Assembly (NCBI RefSeq): GCF_001262605.1
Contig: NZ_LGTC01000001.1
Location: forward strand, 6,150,001 to 6,214,000
Source: Pseudobacteroides cellulosolvens ATCC 35603 = DSM 2933
GTDB lineage: Bacteria; Bacillota; Clostridia; Acetivibrionales; DSM-2933
DNA length: 64,000 nt
Direction of reading: 5' to 3'
In this document: in pieces, positions 28,744 through 38,409 of the stretch
How the letters are laid out: every line of letters begins with the position of its first letter
How positions within the stretch are numbered: position 1 is the first letter of the stretch
Notes under the pieces: model-generated
Database searches by the model: none
What the model saw: only the letters and a program-made list of their open reading frames with translations
Told to the model about the DNA's origin: nothing
Position numbers and translations under genes: made by a program

Positions 28744-30894
28744 ATGGATAAAAAGCGTTGCAATATAGGGGTAATTACCGTATATACTGAGAATTTTTAT
28801 TTCGGATCTTTGCTAAAGGGCATACAAAGTATAATAAAACAAGAAGAAGGAAGACTTTTTATATTCAATACATATATGCTGGATAAATTCAGAATGGATG
28901 CGAAAGATGATGAAGATTATTATTCATTTTCAGTTAACCACATAGATGGATGGATAATTCTCACTTTAAGCTTGAAAGAGGAATACGCCAATAAGATTCT
29001 TAATACTGGGAAACCTTTTGTCTTTGTAGGACATAGGTCCAAATATTATAACAATACTTCTGTGCGTGATGACAGCTATAATGGTGGAAAGCAGATTACT
29101 GAGCATTTGCTGGCCCATGGGCATAAGAGAATAGCTTATATAGGTGCAGGTATAGTATATGATATGGTAGAAAGGCATGCTGGATACAAAAAAATACTTG
29201 AAGGACATGGTTTTTACGATGAAGGTATTGTCTATAATGTTGCCAGTCCTATGCCTGAGTATGGAAAAGAAGTTGCTGCAAAAATGATTAAGAGGGGAAT
29301 AGATTTTTCAGCCATATTTGCTGCAAATGATTACTTGGCAATGGGAGTGATAGAGGGATTAAAGGAAGGCAATATTAATGTTCCGGAAGATATAGCAGTT
29401 ATAGGTTATGATAATTCGGACAGCGGCAAAATGTATATACCTACTTTAAGTAGTATGAATCAGAATACTTTTGAAATTGGCAGAGAAGCAGGAAGAGCTG
29501 TAATTGGACGCATAAAAGGGGAGAATGTGGGTAAAGAAATATTGGTAAAATCAGAGCTGATCATAAGAGAGTCTTGCGGCTGTAAATATAAAGGAAACTC
29601 AGCAGAAGATTATATAACAACTGAGATTATGGAAAAGAAAAGCTCCATGGTAGAAAGACTTGAAGAGGTTTTATATAAAAATTCCGATCTTGGTACAAAG
29701 CTATTTGAGTTGAACATTAGTGATATAATAAATCTTATTCCACAAATAACCGATGAGTATACCTGGTTTTGTTTCGGTCTGTTTAAGGATGGAAAAGAAT
29801 CCAAATATAAAATAGTTACCCAGACAGTTGTTGATAATATTAGAAAAATAAATGAGGATAAAAAAATAGAGTGTGATTTGGAAAATTTTCCGCCTTTAGA
29901 ATGCATGCCGGATTATGAATTGGGCAAAAACGATGTAATACTTGTGGTACCAATATCCACGGAGAAAAAGAATATAGGAATTATGGCATATGTAACTAAA
30001 ATTCATGAAGAAACTACTCTATTTGTACATGATATTCATATGTTGATGTATAACCTACTTGGAATAGCAATAGATAGAAATTTGGTAATGACAGATTTAA
30101 AGGAAACATTGGAATCTCTTAAAAAAACCCAGGAACAGCTTATAGAATCCGAAAAACTCGTATCTTTAGGACGTTTGGTATCAGGCATTGCTCATGAGAT
30201 TAATAAACCTATAGGTGAAGGTGCTGCTGCTACAGAGTATCTGAAAAAAAATGTACTTAAGTTGAAGGAGCTATTTGATACAAACAAGCTTACAAAGCCT
30301 GAACTAGCAGAGATGCTGAAAGAAAACGATGAGTTGGTAAAAACACTTTTTGCAAATTTACAGAAGGCATCTGACCTTATCAAAAGATTTAAGCAGATTG
30401 CAGTGGATAATACAATTGACGAAACAAGAGTTTTTAATGTTAAAGAATGTATAAACGATGTAATATTAAGCATTGATGTAAAATCAAGAAATCATAATAT
30501 AACAATTAATGTAGAGTGCCCTGAAGAACTTTACCTTATGTGCAATCCTGGAGATTTATACCGGGTATTTACAAATCTAATTCTAAATTCAATAACACAT
30601 GGCTATGATGAAGGTAATAAAGGTGAAATATCAATTGCGTTTGAAAAGCAAGAAAAAAGCCTGGTTTTGGAATATAAGGATGATGGAAGAGGGATAGAAA
30701 GTGAAACATTTGGTAAAATATTTGAACCGTTTTTTACAACTAAAAACAACAACGATGGCTTAGGACTGGGCCTGTATACGGTAAACAATATAATAAAGCA
30801 AAAGTTTCGTGGAACTATAGAATGTGAAAGTGAGTACAATAAAGGCACAAGCTTCAAAATTTACCTTCCATTGTCATTGATTGCAAATGAGTAA
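28744..30894 (+). CDS. Soluble histidine kinase with an N-terminal LacI-type ligand-binding domain
   Basis: A 716-residue protein with no membrane segment or signal peptide. Residues 1-280 form a LacI/GalR-type periplasmic-binding fold (IGVITVYTENFYFG, HIDGWIIL, HGHKRIAYIGAG, AIFAANDYLAMGVIEGL, IAVIGYDNS) without the DNA-binding helix-turn-helix. A central region of about 170 residues may be GAF-like. A coiled segment (KETLESLKKTQEQLIESEKL) leads to a kinase core with phosphoacceptor H484 in SGIAHEINKP, N-box NLILNSITHG, and G-boxes DDGRGIES and GLGLGLYTV. It probably senses a cytosolic sugar or nucleoside. No response regulator is adjacent, so its partner is unknown. AAAGGA precedes the start; the gene stands alone. 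Confidence 0.85.
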   Translation: MDKKRCNIGVITVYTENFYFGSLLKGIQSIIKQEEGRLFIFNTYMLDKFRMDAKDDEDYYSFSVNHIDGWIILTLSLKEEYANKILNTGKPFVFVGHRSKYYNNTSVRDDSYNGGKQITEHLLAHGHKRIAYIGAGIVYDMVERHAGYKKILEGHGFYDEGIVYNVASPMPEYGKEVAAKMIKRGIDFSAIFAANDYLAMGVIEGLKEGNINVPEDIAVIGYDNSDSGKMYIPTLSSMNQNTFEIGREAGRAVIGRIKGENVGKEILVKSELIIRESCGCKYKGNSAEDYITTEIMEKKSSMVERLEEVLYKNSDLGTKLFELNISDIINLIPQITDEYTWFCFGLFKDGKESKYKIVTQTVVDNIRKINEDKKIECDLENFPPLECMPDYELGKNDVILVVPISTEKKNIGIMAYVTKIHEETTLFVHDIHMLMYNLLGIAIDRNLVMTDLKETLESLKKTQEQLIESEKLVSLGRLVSGIAHEINKPIGEGAAATEYLKKNVLKLKELFDTNKLTKPELAEMLKENDELVKTLFANLQKASDLIKRFKQIAVDNTIDETRVFNVKECINDVILSIDVKSRNHNITINVECPEELYLMCNPGDLYRVFTNLILNSITHGYDEGNKGEISIAFEKQEKSLVLEYKDDGRGIESETFGKIFEPFFTTKNNNDGLGLGLYTVNNIIKQKFRGTIECESEYNKGTSFKIYLPLSLIANE

Positions 30895-31004
30895 TTATTT
30901 TGATAATTTGGACTTTAGAGACCAAACTGCAAAGTATCGATTTGTTATATATAAAGAAGGGCAAAATATGCATAGCATGCTGGGATTGGTGTGATATAAA
31001 GTTA

Positions 31005-31038
31005 AATGGAAGGTCTTAAGTGGACCTTCCATTTTTAT
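31005..31038. terminator. Terminator between converging genes
   Basis: A perfect 11-bp stem (AATGGAAGGTC / GACCTTCCATT) with a 7-base loop, a T run on the right and A residues on the left. It can serve both the sensor kinase and the converging parvulin gene. Confidence 0.85.
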
Positions 31039-31091
31039 TTGAATTTTAATTTCTCATGACAACATCAGGGTAAAAAACACTTGATGATTTT

Positions 31092-32153
31092 TTACAGAAC
31101 ACTTATTGAATCTATAAGCTTATGGTTGGGTTTTACTGCATAAGCTGAGTCCTTAAGCCATATGTCTTTCTGTTGGTCATATTTTTCAGTTTCAATATCT
31201 GTTTTTATTTCTGAACGAACATCATCAAGGGATAATCTTTTAATGTACTTGATTACATGATAACCAAATTTGGTTTTTACAAGGCCTATATCGCCATCCT
31301 TTGCACTAAAAATCCATTCATCATATTCTTTGGTTGCAATTCCTTTGGCAGCGATAACTTCTCCACCCTTATCCTTTGAACCCGTGTCTTCCGAATACTG
31401 CTTTACCAGACTATCAAAGTCAGTTCCGCTTTTTGCCTTGCCCAGTATTTCCTCTGCCAGTTTTTTCTTTTGATCCAACTGTTCTTTAGGTAATTCTTTA
31501 TCTTCCTTGTCTGTGGTTTTTATAAGAATGTGCTTGGAAACAACCCTGTCATAAGTTTCCTTGTGCTTATTGTAATAATCATTTATATCCTTGTCGGATA
31601 CATTTAAGTCTTTTTTAAATTTATCTACAAATATTTCATATGCCAGAACATATTCCTTGTATATGGCTTCATACTGGCTAAAGCTGACCCCATATGTATT
31701 CTGCGTATATTTTTCTGCCTTTTTTTGGTCACCTTGTCCATTTTCCTTGACTATTCCGTCCATGTGTGCTTTGATTTTATCCAGACTTTGCTGGTCCAAT
31801 TGGAGATTTTGAGATTTAGCCTGAGCCAGAAGTATTTTTAGTTCTTGTATTGAAGTGAGGCTTTTTTCCTTGGCAACTGCCACAGGATCATTACCCGCGA
31901 CTTTGGTTTTCCAGAAATTTTTTATCACAGATTCTTCTTTGCCATAGATTCCGGTTAGCTTCTCCATATCTCGCTTGGCGTTTTTTAAATAAAATATAAA
32001 TTCATCTTTGGTCACTCTTTCGCTGCCGATTGTAGCTGCTATCTCGCTAGTATCAGGTGTGGTTGTGCTGTTTGATTTGTCTGATGAACATCCTACGGCA
32101 CCTGCAATTATTGATAATGACATAATTAATAGTATAACTTTTTTAAAAACCAT
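31092..32153 (-). CDS. Lipoprotein peptidyl-prolyl isomerase of the PrsA/parvulin type
   Basis: A 353-residue exported foldase. The signal peptide ends in a lipobox (IAGAVGC, lipidated Cys at about 22). An N-terminal SurA-like helical region is followed by a parvulin domain (SKHILIKT, DFDSLVKQYSED, GGEVIA, TKFGYHVIKYI). It probably helps fold secreted proteins at the outer face of the membrane, plausible in a cell that exports large dockerin-bearing proteins. Single gene, divergent from topB. Confidence 0.88.
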   Translation of the reverse strand: MVFKKVILLIMSLSIIAGAVGCSSDKSNSTTTPDTSEIAATIGSERVTKDEFIFYLKNAKRDMEKLTGIYGKEESVIKNFWKTKVAGNDPVAVAKEKSLTSIQELKILLAQAKSQNLQLDQQSLDKIKAHMDGIVKENGQGDQKKAEKYTQNTYGVSFSQYEAIYKEYVLAYEIFVDKFKKDLNVSDKDINDYYNKHKETYDRVVSKHILIKTTDKEDKELPKEQLDQKKKLAEEILGKAKSGTDFDSLVKQYSEDTGSKDKGGEVIAAKGIATKEYDEWIFSAKDGDIGLVKTKFGYHVIKYIKRLSLDDVRSEIKTDIETEKYDQQKDIWLKDSAYAVKPNHKLIDSISVL

Positions 32154-32293
32154 TTTTCTCTTTCCTTTCTTTGGTACTTTACTTCATAATTTATACACAG
32201 ATGATTTTCATACTATAAAAATTCCTAATAATATGATAACATGTAAAGAACATAATTTCTATAACTTTAAGGCTAAAGGAGATTGACAAGTAA

Positions 32294-34459
32294 ATGGGAC
32301 GGATTCTGGTTTTAACAGAAAAACCTTCGGTGGGCAGGGATATTGCCAAGGTTTTAAATTGCAATCAAAATGGCAACGGATACATTTCCGGTTCAAAATA
32401 TATTGTAACATGGGCATTGGGTCATCTTGTGACCCTTGCAGATCCTGAGGTGTATAGTGACAGGTATAAGGCATGGAAGCTGGAGGATTTGCCCATGTTG
32501 CCTGACAGAATGGAGCTTGTAGTTATAAAGGAGACTGCAAAACAGTTTAAAGTGGTTAAGGAGCTTTTAAGAAGAGAAGATATTGATGAGCTTGTTATTG
32601 CCACTGATGCGGGACGTGAAGGAGAACTGGTAGCAAGGTGGATAATAAAGAAGTCAGGCTTTAAAAAGCCAATAAAAAGGCTCTGGATATCATCACAGAC
32701 AGACAAATCCATAAGAGACGGGTTTAACAACCTAAAGCCGTCAAGGGAGTATGACAACCTCTATAGGTCGGCTCAATGCAGGGCTGAGGCGGATTGGCTG
32801 GTGGGTCTTAATATTACGAGGGCACTTACATGTAAATATAATGCACAACTTTCGGCGGGAAGGGTTCAGACACCTACTTTGGCTATGATTGTAGAAAGGG
32901 AAAACGAAATAAACAGGTTCGTTCCCAAGGACTACTGGACCATTGAAGCCAAGGTGAATGGATTTTATTTAAGGTGGCAGGATAAGGCTTCAGGGCAGAC
33001 GAGGATATTTGACAAGTCTAAAGCTGATGCCATAGCGGCCAAACTGACTAATAAAATGGCAACTGTAGTTGATATAAGAAAGGAAGCTAAGAAAGAGCCA
33101 CCGCCTCTTGCATACGACCTTACCGAGCTTCAGAGGGATGCCAACAGGAGGTTTGGATATTCAGCAAAGCAAACATTATCAATTATGCAGAGATTATATG
33201 AAATGCATAAGGTTGTAACATATCCAAGAACCGATTCGAGATATATAACTGACGATATCGTTCCTACATTAACCGACAGGCTCAAAAGCATCGCAGTAGG
33301 ACCATATGTGGAGCATGTACGTCAGATAATGAGGAATAAGATAGTTGTAACAAAAAGGTTTGCAGACAACAGCAAGGTAACAGATCACCATGCAATAATT
33401 CCTACAGAACAATATGTAAACTTAAGTGCATTAAATGCCGAGGAGAGAAACATTTTCGACCTGGTGGCAAAGCGGTTTATAGCAGTGCTAAATCCTTCCT
33501 TTGAGTATGAGCAGACCACTATAAAAGCGGATGTTCAGGGAGAGACCCTTTATGCAAAGGGGAAAATTGTAAAATCAAAGGGCTGGAAGTCCATATATGA
33601 TGGAAGTGTTTATGATGATAATGAAGAGGATGAGGATAAGGACCAATCCCTTCCGGATATTAAAAAGAATGAAAGCCTTAAGATTTTAGCTGTAAGAACA
33701 ATTAATGGCAAAACAAAGCCGCCGGCTAGATATAATGAAGCGACACTTCTTTCTGCAATGGAAAGTCCGGGCAAGTTTGTTGACAACAAGACTTTGAGAG
33801 AAGCGTTGGAAAATACCTCAGGCCTTGGTACTCCGGCAACAAGAGCAGATATTATTGAAAAATTATTCAGCTCCTTTTATGTAGAGAAAAGGGGAAAGGA
33901 AATTTTTCCTACTTCAAAGGGTATTCAGCTTATAGGCCTGGTTCCACAAGATCTAAAATCGCCAGAGCTCACTGCAAAATGGGAGCTTCAGTTATCACAT
34001 ATAAGTAAGGGAAAAGCCAACCCTGATATGTTTATCAAAGACATGAAAAACTATGCAACAAAGCTGGTTAGAGATTGTGTTACCAGTTCTGCAGCATACA
34101 CCCATGACAACATGACAAGGGAAAGGTGCCCTGAATGCGGCAAGTATCTATTAGATGTTAAAGGTAAAAAAGGAAAGATGCTTATATGTTCCGACAGGGA
34201 ATGTGGCTTTAGAAAATCCATATCCCAGGTTTCCAACGCAAGGTGCCCTGAGTGCCATAAGAAGATGGAAATAAGGGGAGAAGATGAAAAGAAATCATTT
34301 TATTGTGCTTGCGGATACAGGGAGAGGATTTCTGATTTTACAGAGAGAAAGAAGAATGAAGTAAATAAGAAAGAGGTTAGCAGGATACTAAGTACACAGA
34401 ACAAGTCCGAAAGCATCAATTCGGCTTTGGCAGACGCATTGGCAAAGTTTAAAAAGTAG
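32294..34459 (+). CDS. topB: DNA topoisomerase III
   Basis: A 721-residue type IA topoisomerase. The N-terminal Toprim domain (LVLTEKPSVGRDIA, ATDAGREGELVAR) leads to the RSAQCRAEADWLVGLNITRAL region. The catalytic Tyr is about residue 310 in TYPRTDSRY. The C-terminus has two CxxC pairs (CPECGKYLL and CPECHKKMEI with later Cys), a zinc-ribbon type addition, then a short charged tail. It relaxes or decatenates DNA by single-strand passage. Followed after 18 bases by an AraC-type gene. Confidence 0.93.
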   Translation: MGRILVLTEKPSVGRDIAKVLNCNQNGNGYISGSKYIVTWALGHLVTLADPEVYSDRYKAWKLEDLPMLPDRMELVVIKETAKQFKVVKELLRREDIDELVIATDAGREGELVARWIIKKSGFKKPIKRLWISSQTDKSIRDGFNNLKPSREYDNLYRSAQCRAEADWLVGLNITRALTCKYNAQLSAGRVQTPTLAMIVERENEINRFVPKDYWTIEAKVNGFYLRWQDKASGQTRIFDKSKADAIAAKLTNKMATVVDIRKEAKKEPPPLAYDLTELQRDANRRFGYSAKQTLSIMQRLYEMHKVVTYPRTDSRYITDDIVPTLTDRLKSIAVGPYVEHVRQIMRNKIVVTKRFADNSKVTDHHAIIPTEQYVNLSALNAEERNIFDLVAKRFIAVLNPSFEYEQTTIKADVQGETLYAKGKIVKSKGWKSIYDGSVYDDNEEDEDKDQSLPDIKKNESLKILAVRTINGKTKPPARYNEATLLSAMESPGKFVDNKTLREALENTSGLGTPATRADIIEKLFSSFYVEKRGKEIFPTSKGIQLIGLVPQDLKSPELTAKWELQLSHISKGKANPDMFIKDMKNYATKLVRDCVTSSAAYTHDNMTRERCPECGKYLLDVKGKKGKMLICSDRECGFRKSISQVSNARCPECHKKMEIRGEDEKKSFYCACGYRERISDFTERKKNEVNKKEVSRILSTQNKSESINSALADALAKFKK

Positions 34460-34477
34460 GCTTCATGGGGTGAAAAA

Positions 34478-35485
34478 ATGGACAATAAAATCAACTTTCT
34501 TCATGAGGAATATAAATCAAGGATTAACAAGGTTCAGGATTATATAGAAGCTAATATTGAAGAAGAACTGACTGTTATAAAGCTTGCTGAGGTTGCTAAC
34601 TTTTCACCGTACCATTTTCACAGAATTTTTAGTGCAATGACAGGAGAATCACTTTACCAGCATATCCAGCGAATTCGTCTGGAAAAGTCTGCGTATACTC
34701 TCATTGCAAACCCTAAAAAGTCCATAACAGAAGTAGCTTTTGAGTGTGGTTTTACAAACCAGGCCTCATTTGCAAGGGCATTTAAGAAGTATTTCAAAGT
34801 AAGTGCCGGTGAGTGGAGAAAAAATCCTGGTGTTTACAATAGCAAGAATTGCAAAGTGGAAAGCAATTCCTGCAAAGCCAATAGCAATTTCAGCAAAGAG
34901 GAAAGCAATTTGGGAAAAGAAAATGTTCAAGAAATTCCTTACAATAAAGATGCTGCAGCCAAAAAACTTTATTGGAGGGAAAAAGATATGTCAAATATCA
35001 AATTTAATGTAGAAGTAAAAGACATACCGGAATTATGCGTTGTGTATGTCAGAAACACAGGCCCTTACAAGGGAAACCCGGCTATATTCGACAGGCTGTT
35101 TGAAAAACTGTTTAAATGGTCAAGAGCAAGAGGTCTTATGGATTTCCCTGAAACCAAGACGCTCACAGTATACCATGACAATCCGGATATAACTGATGAA
35201 AACAATTTGAGAATCAGTGTGTGTATGACGGCCCCCGAAGATACTCAGGTTGACGGTGAAATCGGAAAGATGAAAATTTCTGCCGGCAAATATGCAATAG
35301 GTCATTTTGAAATAAAGTCGGATCAATTTCAGGAGGCATGGAATGCCATATATGGAGATTGGCTTCCTAGAAGTGGTTACCAACCTGATGACGGTTCCTG
35401 CTTTGAATTATATTTAAATGACCCAAACCAGCACCCTGAGAATCTGCATATTGTAGATATATATGTTCCTGTTAAACCATTCTAA
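34478..35485 (+). CDS. AraC-family regulator with GyrI-like effector-binding domain
   Basis: A 335-residue regulator. Two helix-turn-helix units occupy residues 12-115 (LTVIKLAEVANFSPYHFHRIF, SITEVAFECGFTNQASFARAFKKYF). The C-terminal 160 residues are a GyrI/Rob-type small-molecule domain (VYVRNTGPYKGN, AGKYAIGHFEI, ELYLNDP). Members of this group often sense drugs or lipophilic compounds. The linker (about 119-150) is low-complexity, built from repeated Ser-Asn-x-x-Lys units that are also visible as short DNA repeats. It is probably co-transcribed with topB; a terminator follows. Confidence 0.9.
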   Translation: MDNKINFLHEEYKSRINKVQDYIEANIEEELTVIKLAEVANFSPYHFHRIFSAMTGESLYQHIQRIRLEKSAYTLIANPKKSITEVAFECGFTNQASFARAFKKYFKVSAGEWRKNPGVYNSKNCKVESNSCKANSNFSKEESNLGKENVQEIPYNKDAAAKKLYWREKDMSNIKFNVEVKDIPELCVVYVRNTGPYKGNPAIFDRLFEKLFKWSRARGLMDFPETKTLTVYHDNPDITDENNLRISVCMTAPEDTQVDGEIGKMKISAGKYAIGHFEIKSDQFQEAWNAIYGDWLPRSGYQPDDGSCFELYLNDPNQHPENLHIVDIYVPVKPF

Positions 35486-35516
35486 TGAATAAGGTATAAT
35501 AGGAAATGTGTGCAAG

Positions 35517-35559
35517 ACTGCTTCTTACTTGGTTTGTATTAGTAGGGAGCAGTTTTTTT
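35517..35559 (+). terminator. Terminator after the AraC-type gene
   Basis: Hairpin of ACTGCTTCTTAC with GTAGGGAGCAGT (G-T pairs allowed), then seven T residues. Confidence 0.8.
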
Positions 35560-35565
35560 ATTAAG

Positions 35566-35664
35566 GGCATGATTGAAATATTACTTCCCGTTTTGAGCGT
35601 GTGTTCACGAGTTAAGTTAACTTAGAAAGTGAAGTTATACGGGAAGTTATATTTTCATCATGCC
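35566..35664. repeat. Long inverted repeat with structured centre between converging genes
   Basis: Arms of 26 bases (about 35566-35591 and 35639-35664) pair at nearly all positions (GGCATGATTGAAATATTACT then TCCCGT, against the matching right arm). The 47-base centre contains a CGTG/CACG hairpin and a palindromic AAGTTAACTT. Too long for an ordinary terminator; it may be a small MITE-like element or a structured RNA. A standard terminator already lies just to the left. Confidence 0.6.
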
Positions 35665-35667
35665 TAA

Positions 35668-36357
35668 TCAATTCTTGGGAAATCTGAAATGCCCTATTAT
35701 ATATTTCTTTTTGTACCACTTAAGAAGCAGGTTTTCTTCCATGGCATATGTGCTTGCGTTGTGCAATATGTAAGGTACGCCATCTCTTCTTCGCTTATCG
35801 GATATTATTGCCACATGATCTGTTGTTGGGGTTTTTAGTATAACTATGTCCCCTCTTTGCCATTTGGACAAATTATCTTTGTCATAGGGGATTACCTCAA
35901 TAGTAAGGCTCTTTGCATGTTTTTCCAAAAACACCAATTGATTTTTAACCCGCCTGAAATCAATATTCGGATCAGGCTTATCAATCCTATCAGCGTAATC
36001 TTTTAAGTTTTTGGCTATATCATTATCCATAAGTGTCTTAAGGTTATAGCCAGCATTTTTAAGGGATCTCCAAATTACATCAGTACAGACACCCTCACTC
36101 TGTGGAGGATAGCCTCCGTCAAAGTATCCGTCTTTATACCTGGTTTTATTGGCAATTTCCTTTCTTGCTCCCTCAACTATATCATCAGGGTCACTAACTC
36201 CATCACAATCCTTATCTTTATTAAAATTAATATTCTCAACAGCTATGGAGCCTTTTATATAATAAAAAGGGTTTTGGTACCGATAATAACTGAAAACAGT
36301 AATACCGGCTGCCAGTAATGCACATAGTATTGTTGCTATAATTATTACTTTTTTCAT
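35668..36357 (-). CDS. DUF1287 exported protein
   Basis: A 229-residue protein with one N-terminal membrane segment or signal (about residues 4-25). The DUF1287 signature is clear: GGYPPQSEGVCTDVIWRSLK, then NIDFRRVKNQLVFL, GDIVILKTPTTDHVAIISD and HNASTYAMEEN. The Cys and His in these motifs fit an NlpC/P60-like papain-fold hydrolase, suggesting a cell-wall role, but activity is unproven for the family. An acidic DKDCDGVSDPDD segment at about 46-57 resembles a calcium-binding loop. Single gene. Confidence 0.82.
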   Translation of the reverse strand: MKKVIIIATILCALLAAGITVFSYYRYQNPFYYIKGSIAVENINFNKDKDCDGVSDPDDIVEGARKEIANKTRYKDGYFDGGYPPQSEGVCTDVIWRSLKNAGYNLKTLMDNDIAKNLKDYADRIDKPDPNIDFRRVKNQLVFLEKHAKSLTIEVIPYDKDNLSKWQRGDIVILKTPTTDHVAIISDKRRRDGVPYILHNASTYAMEENLLLKWYKKKYIIGHFRFPKN

Positions 36358-36520
36358 ATCTACCTAATACTCCCAAAATAGTTTTCATGGTAATTTTGTT
36401 ATTGCAGTAATATCTATTTTATAATAAATACTTTTACTTTTGTCAAGTTATTATGTAGCTCATTCTTAATCAGGTGAATATATTGATAGTAAAAAATATA
36501 TTAAAGGGGTAGCGACGAGA

Positions 36521-38392
36521 GTGAGACATTATTATTGTTCTACATTCAGCAGAGATTATGTCTATAAAGGACTTCTGCTGTACTACTCAATGGAACGCTG
36601 GGATAAGGATTTTCATTACTTTATCATATGCATGCATGATGATGTTAAGAATCTGTTGGAAAAAATGGATTTGACACATGCAACACTAATAACGTTAAAA
36701 GAAATAGAAGAGTATGACAAGGAGCTTATTAAGGTTAAAAGAACTCGCAGTGACAAGGAGTATGCCTGGACTTCAAAGGCATCGGTATGTTTATATATTC
36801 TCAGTAATTATGAAGAAGCTGATCATATTACATGGTTAGATGGCGATACATTATTTTGTTCAGACCCAGATCCCATTTTCGATGAGTGGGGAAACTTTTC
36901 CATAATGCTGACTGAGGAAAGATGGAGAAAGCCTCATAGAAGGATGGGCATAACAAACGGTTTTTACAATACCGGGTTTATGGGATTTAAAAGGGATAAG
37001 GCCGGTATTGAGTGCCTTGAGTGGTTCAGGGCAAGACTTTTGGAATGGTGTTATGATAAATGGGAAAATGGACTATGGAGTGATCAGGTTTATGTTAATG
37101 ATTGGCTTCAAAGGTTCCAAAACATCGGAGTAATTAAAAATATGGGGGTAAATGTAACACCCTATATAATAGGCGGCTGCACGGTTCAAAAACACAATAA
37201 TGAAATTTTTGTAAATGGTGAAAAGCTTATTTTATACCACTATTATGGATTCAAGTACTTTGATGGAAATGAGTTTGACCTGTGTAGTTATAAGATGAAA
37301 TTTACAGATAATGTAATAAAATGGCTGTATCTTCCTTATATTAAGGCTTCCAATGAAGTTATGAGGCTTATTGGAAAGGTTTGTAAGGGTTTTTATGTGC
37401 CTAAATCCATGAATGATTATTTTATGAGAAATTATTTCAACCTTAACTTAAATGAAGCCTATGACAAAGATACCTGCCATATATGTACCATATTGAGCAA
37501 GGACTATCTGGTAAAAGGCCTGGCCCTATACATATCGCTTAGTAAGAATACTCCAAAGTTCCATCTTTGGATTTTATGTATAGACGATATGTCATTTAAC
37601 TTCATGAAAAAAATAAATCTAGAAAATACAACTTTACTAAGGCTTAAGAACTTTGAAGGCAGGAAGCTTTATAAAATCAGAATGGAGAGAAAAACAAACG
37701 AGTATTGCTGGACCTTGAAGGCACCTTTCATACAATTTGTTTTAAAAAATAACTATAACCTTGATTCAATTCTTTATTGCGATGCCGATTTGTTTTTCTT
37801 TAAAGATGTCAGAGGGGTTTATGAAGAGTGGGGTAATAGTTCCATATTTATAAGCAAGCTTTGGATGAATTCAAAATCGGAAAAAATGTTTGGCAGCTAC
37901 TCTGCAGGGCTTATAGGCTTTAAGAGGGATAAAACTGCATTTAAATGTATTTGCTGGTGGAAAATTCAGTGTATTAAATGGTGTTATAACAAGATCGAGG
38001 AAGATCGGTGGTCTGATCAAAAATACCTGGATTATTGGCCTAAGATGTTCCCAAATATCAAGATTACAGAGAACCGGGGAATCAATCCAGGTCCCTGGAA
38101 CATAAAGCGGCTTGAAGTTACCGAAAACAAAAAATGTGTGTATTGCAACAATTATGAACTTGTTGTGTACCATTACAGTGGGTTTAATATCTTCAATGAG
38201 TGGGAGTATGAGCTGTGCGGAAGGAAGCAAATTCCTGAAAAAGCAGTTAGGCTTATTTATAAAAGATATGTAAGGCAAATTAAAAAAGTTATTGAATTTG
38301 TAAAGGTTTTAGACAATGAATTTTATCAGAACATTTTAAAAGATACCGGTTCAAATAAGTTTATTAACTACTTTAGGATAGGTAGGGAATAA
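36521..38392 (+). CDS. Tandem-duplicated glycosyltransferase-like protein
   Basis: A 623-residue protein made of two homologous halves of about 300 residues. Each half starts similarly (YYCSTFSRDYVYKGLLLYYS; CHICTILSKDYLVKGLALYI) and has a DxD-like sugar-nucleotide motif (TWLDGDTLF; LYCDADLFF), an EYAWT/EYCWT segment and a GLWSDQVYVN/DRWSDQKYLD segment. The fold resembles nucleotide-diphospho-sugar transferases of the GT-A type; no CAZy family is assigned here. The start is GTG 36521 with AAAGGGG upstream. First gene of a glycan operon that continues with nucleotide-sugar synthesis. Two active sites might add two different sugars. Confidence 0.78.
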   Translation: MRHYYCSTFSRDYVYKGLLLYYSMERWDKDFHYFIICMHDDVKNLLEKMDLTHATLITLKEIEEYDKELIKVKRTRSDKEYAWTSKASVCLYILSNYEEADHITWLDGDTLFCSDPDPIFDEWGNFSIMLTEERWRKPHRRMGITNGFYNTGFMGFKRDKAGIECLEWFRARLLEWCYDKWENGLWSDQVYVNDWLQRFQNIGVIKNMGVNVTPYIIGGCTVQKHNNEIFVNGEKLILYHYYGFKYFDGNEFDLCSYKMKFTDNVIKWLYLPYIKASNEVMRLIGKVCKGFYVPKSMNDYFMRNYFNLNLNEAYDKDTCHICTILSKDYLVKGLALYISLSKNTPKFHLWILCIDDMSFNFMKKINLENTTLLRLKNFEGRKLYKIRMERKTNEYCWTLKAPFIQFVLKNNYNLDSILYCDADLFFFKDVRGVYEEWGNSSIFISKLWMNSKSEKMFGSYSAGLIGFKRDKTAFKCICWWKIQCIKWCYNKIEEDRWSDQKYLDYWPKMFPNIKITENRGINPGPWNIKRLEVTENKKCVYCNNYELVVYHYSGFNIFNEWEYELCGRKQIPEKAVRLIYKRYVRQIKKVIEFVKVLDNEFYQNILKDTGSNKFINYFRIGRE

Positions 38393-38409
38393 GGCTTGGA
38401 GGGATTTAA

